Shown here piece after piece: positions 6,442 through 7,966 of a stretch of 7,966 nucleotides of DNA. The translations under genes were made by a program, and so were the position numbers. Source of the DNA: Clostridiales bacterium (lineage in GTDB: Bacteria; Bacillota; Clostridia; Caldicoprobacterales; UBA3941); assembly GCA_012522165.1 (NCBI GenBank), contig JAAYKZ010000477.1, positions 1 through 7,966 of the forward strand. Direction: 5' to 3'. Each line of letters begins with the position of its first letter. The stretch's first letter is position 1. Below the pieces are notes generated by a model. It was not told where the DNA came from. It searched no databases and was given only the letters and a program-made list of their open reading frames with translations.

Positions 6442-6470
6442 TTGACCGGAAACTGACTCCCCCATATAAT
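6442..6470 (+). promoter_or_regulatory. Strong sigma-A-type promoter of the SleB-type gene
   Basis: TTGACC (6442-6447, 5 of 6) and a perfect TATAAT (6465-6470) are separated by the optimal 17 bases. The start would be near 6477, about 38 nt before the GTG start codon. It is the best promoter in the window and looks vegetative. I found no convincing sigma-G/F-type match, which is notable for a SleB-family gene. A palindrome overlaps its -10 and start point. Confidence 0.75.
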
Positions 6471-6497
6471 GTATTATGACAACTTTACATAATACAT
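6469..6497. repeat. 10+10 bp palindrome over the -10/start of the SleB-type promoter
   Basis: ATGTATTATG (6469-6478) is the exact reverse complement of CATAATACAT (6488-6497), with nine bases between. It begins in the last two bases of the -10 and spans the predicted start, which is the classic position for a repressor operator. Just outside it, CCCCC (6459-6463) could pair with the GGGGG of the ribosome binding site (6504-6508) in any transcript starting further upstream. Confidence 0.6.
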
Positions 6498-6502
6498 AAT
6501 AA

Positions 6503-6514
6503 AGGGGGATTTTT
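6503..6514 (+). promoter_or_regulatory. Ribosome binding site that supports the GTG start at 6515
   Basis: AGGGGGA lies six bases before GTG at 6515-6517. The next in-frame ATG (6542) lies inside the hydrophobic signal region and has no comparable site. The same AAAGGGGGATT string precedes the EF-G-like gene. Confidence 0.75.
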
Positions 6515-7462
6515 GTGGGGCAAAAGAAAAAGGTAACTACTATGATAGCTATGGTAGTTACTATTATATTGATGGTAGGCTTTGTGGTAACACCCACTAC
6601 TGAAGTTCAAGCTGCATCCTATCCATTGCTAAAGGTAGGAAGTAGGGGGCAGGCAGTTTCTCGCTTACAGCAGGCTTTAAAAAACAAAGGCTATTTCACC
6701 TATCCTAATGTTACAGGTTATTATGGAACCATAACTAGGGATGCAGTCATTAGTTTTCAAAGGGATTATGGCCTTGCTGTAGATGGAATTGCAGGTCAAC
6801 AGACCCAAAAAGCGCTATACGAAGGAAGTTCTAGTGGGTATACTGGTCTCTTGTACTTTGGAATGCGTAATGAAAGGGTAAGAGATCTCCAAAATGCTCT
6901 AAAAGCAAGGGGATATTTCAGAGGTACTGCTACCGGATACTATGGACATATAACGGAAAATGCAGTTATTGCTTTTCAGATAGATCATGGACTTAGGATC
7001 GACGGTATAGCAGGGCCCCAGACTCAGAAGGCCTTATTCGATAGTAATGCTGCTGCTAAGTCAACTACAAGTAGAAGCACTCTTACAGCTAAGCAAAGGG
7101 ATGACATTTTCTGGCTGGGAAGAATAATACACGCAGAAGCTGAGGGAGAACCCTATATTGGAAAAGTAGCTGTAGGTAATGTTGTAATGAATAGAGTTAA
7201 TTCCAATCAGTTTCCAAATACCATCTATGGCGTAATTTTTGAATATTTTCAAGGAATACCTCAATTTAGTCCTGTACAAGATGGAACCATATACAATAAT
7301 CCAAGTTCAGAATCCTTAAAAGCAGCAGAAGAGGCTTACTTTGGAAGCAAACCAGTTGGAGATGCACTATACTTTTTCAATCCTAAAAAGGCTGCTGGAA
7401 CCTGGATTGTTAAAAACAGACAATACGTCACTACTATAGGAAATCATGCTTTCTATAGATAA
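6515..7462 (+). CDS. Secreted SleB-type cell-wall hydrolase with two peptidoglycan-binding repeats
   Basis: The 315 aa begin with a signal peptide: KKK at 4-6, a hydrophobic core of about 10-26 and a likely cleavage after VQA (31-33). Two peptidoglycan-binding (PG_binding_1) repeats follow, about 40-102 (VGSRGQAVSRLQQAL, DGIAGQQTQKAL) and 115-175 (FGMRNERVRDLQNAL, DGIAGPQTQKAL). After a Ser/Thr-rich linker (181-192) comes the SleB/CwlJ hydrolase domain, 198-315: IIHAEAEGEPYIGKVAVGNVVMNRV with Glu208 as the expected catalytic acid, FSPVQDG, YFFNPKK and GNHAFYR. SleB cleaves spore-cortex peptidoglycan during germination as a lytic transglycosylase. Bacillus SleB has one binding domain and a ypeB partner gene; here there are two repeats and no ypeB, and the promoter looks vegetative. 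A role in vegetative wall turnover is therefore equally possible. The gene is monocistronic. Confidence 0.9.
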   Translation: MGQKKKVTTMIAMVVTIILMVGFVVTPTTEVQAASYPLLKVGSRGQAVSRLQQALKNKGYFTYPNVTGYYGTITRDAVISFQRDYGLAVDGIAGQQTQKALYEGSSSGYTGLLYFGMRNERVRDLQNALKARGYFRGTATGYYGHITENAVIAFQIDHGLRIDGIAGPQTQKALFDSNAAAKSTTSRSTLTAKQRDDIFWLGRIIHAEAEGEPYIGKVAVGNVVMNRVNSNQFPNTIYGVIFEYFQGIPQFSPVQDGTIYNNPSSESLKAAEEAYFGSKPVGDALYFFNPKKAAGTWIVKNRQYVTTIGNHAFYR

Positions 7463-7464
7463 AG

Positions 7465-7502
7465 AAAATCCTCTCACGCTAGGAAGGTGAGAGGATTTTT
7501 TT
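7465..7502. terminator. Bidirectional terminator between convergent genes
   Basis: AAAATCCTCTCAC (7465-7477) and GTGAGAGGATTTT (7487-7499) form a perfect 13-bp stem with a nine-base loop. On the plus strand it ends in seven T's (7496-7502), two bases after the SleB-type stop codon. On the minus strand the same hairpin is followed by TTTTCTTT, so it can serve the opposing gene too. The minus-strand stop codon lies in the loop. Confidence 0.93.
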
Positions 7503-7966
7503 GATGAATTTAAATAGGAAAACATGAATCCCTATAATTTCAATAATGTCTCGCTCCATGTCCTTATATAGATTTTCCACAGTCTTAACTTGTTCTTGGT
7601 CTGGTTCTATAGAGGCATATTGATACTCTACCAGTATCTGAGTAACTTCTGTCATGTTGGTATTCTGATTAATTAACCATGCATCTACTCTATTTGCATA
7701 GGCGTAAGGTGTTTCCCCGGCTAGTGGAGGAAAGCTATATAGGCCAAGCAGCCAAAGAATTTGATTATAGTAAAACATGAGTTTTTCGTTATCTTTATAT
7801 TTCTTAGGTGCAATTTTTGTTGAATAGAACCAAATAAAAATTACAATAGCAAAAAGGATTAACATAAATCCTGCTAGACTAACTATTACCATGATAGCAA
7901 AAAGTATTTTATTTTTGCTACTTTCATTAGCAAGGTCAGGATTAGATAAATCTAAATTTATATCTT
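7479..7966 (-). CDS. C-terminal part of a membrane protein resembling transglutaminase-like/DUF4129 proteins (runs off the right edge)
   Basis: The frame is open from the right edge to a TAG at 7481-7479, about 161 codons. An ATG at 7892 is unlikely to be the real start: the frame continues upstream (DINLDLSNPDLANESSKNK), that ATG falls inside the membrane segment, and no good ribosome binding site precedes it. One strong transmembrane helix spans about ILFAIMVIVSLAGFMLILFAIVIFIWFY, followed by basic residues and a soluble tail of about 110 aa. The tail contains the pattern PPLAGETPYAYANRV, then a helix with EVTQILVEYQYAS and a final TVENLYKDMERDI helix. This resembles the C-terminal domain that follows the membrane helix in bacterial transglutaminase-like proteins (the DUF4129 'GETPxEYAxR' pattern). 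The transglutaminase core would lie beyond the window. Family assignment is from pattern memory, so moderate confidence; that it is a real partial gene is more certain. The last residues (KKILSPS) are encoded by the terminator stem. Confidence 0.7.
   Translation of the reverse strand, partial: DINLDLSNPDLANESSKNKILFAIMVIVSLAGFMLILFAIVIFIWFYSTKIAPKKYKDNEKLMFYYNQILWLLGLYSFPPLAGETPYAYANRVDAWLINQNTNMTEVTQILVEYQYASIEPDQEQVKTVENLYKDMERDIIEIIGIHVFLFKFIKKILSPS

Noticed and set aside
6470..6502. Sigma-G promoter for the SleB-type gene
   Set aside because: The CATAATA strings do not fit the CATAnnTA -10 pattern with a proper -35 spacing, while the sigma-A match at 6442-6470 is much better.

Overview
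The window is AT-rich chromosomal DNA from a spore-forming member of the Bacillota, most likely a clostridial anaerobe. The evidence is strong purine-rich ribosome binding sites, sigma-A-like promoters, a type I-beta DAHP synthase with an N-terminal ferredoxin-like domain, and a secreted SleB-type (spore cortex-lytic family) hydrolase. I cannot name a species from the sequence. No tRNA, rRNA, insertion sequence, CRISPR array or phage gene is visible.

Left part (1-3584, all minus strand): an aromatic amino acid operon read aroB -> hisC -> aroF -> tyrA, with tyrA running off the left edge. AroF makes DAHP and AroB converts it to 3-dehydroquinate, the first two shikimate steps. TyrA and a HisC-type aminotransferase act at the far end, turning prephenate into 4-hydroxyphenylpyruvate and probably tyrosine/phenylalanine. 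The missing middle steps probably lie further downstream, beyond base 1. aroF and tyrA overlap by 4 bases (ATGA). A candidate internal promoter lies between hisC and aroF.

Middle (3585-6045): a 342-base divergent control region holds a good promoter for aroB, a weaker one for the plus-strand gene, and several short repeats. It is followed by an EF-G-like translational GTPase (691 aa) that ends at a strong terminator. This protein is a paralogue-type EF-G, with Tyr where canonical EF-G has the catalytic His of the G3 motif.

Right part (6046-7966): a decayed C-terminal remnant of a ROK-family sugar kinase/repressor gene comes first. Next is a secreted SleB-type cell-wall hydrolase with two peptidoglycan-binding repeats, read from a near-consensus promoter overlapped by a 10+10 bp palindrome. 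A bidirectional terminator separates it from a convergent partial gene on the minus strand, which encodes a membrane segment plus a C-terminal region resembling those of transglutaminase-like/DUF4129 proteins.

Most of the window is ordinary housekeeping sequence. I do not see a new multi-gene system. The points most worth checking are the palindrome at the SleB-type gene promoter, the repeated GGAGCTA element around the aroB start, the altered G3 motif of the EF-G-like protein, and the ROK remnant.
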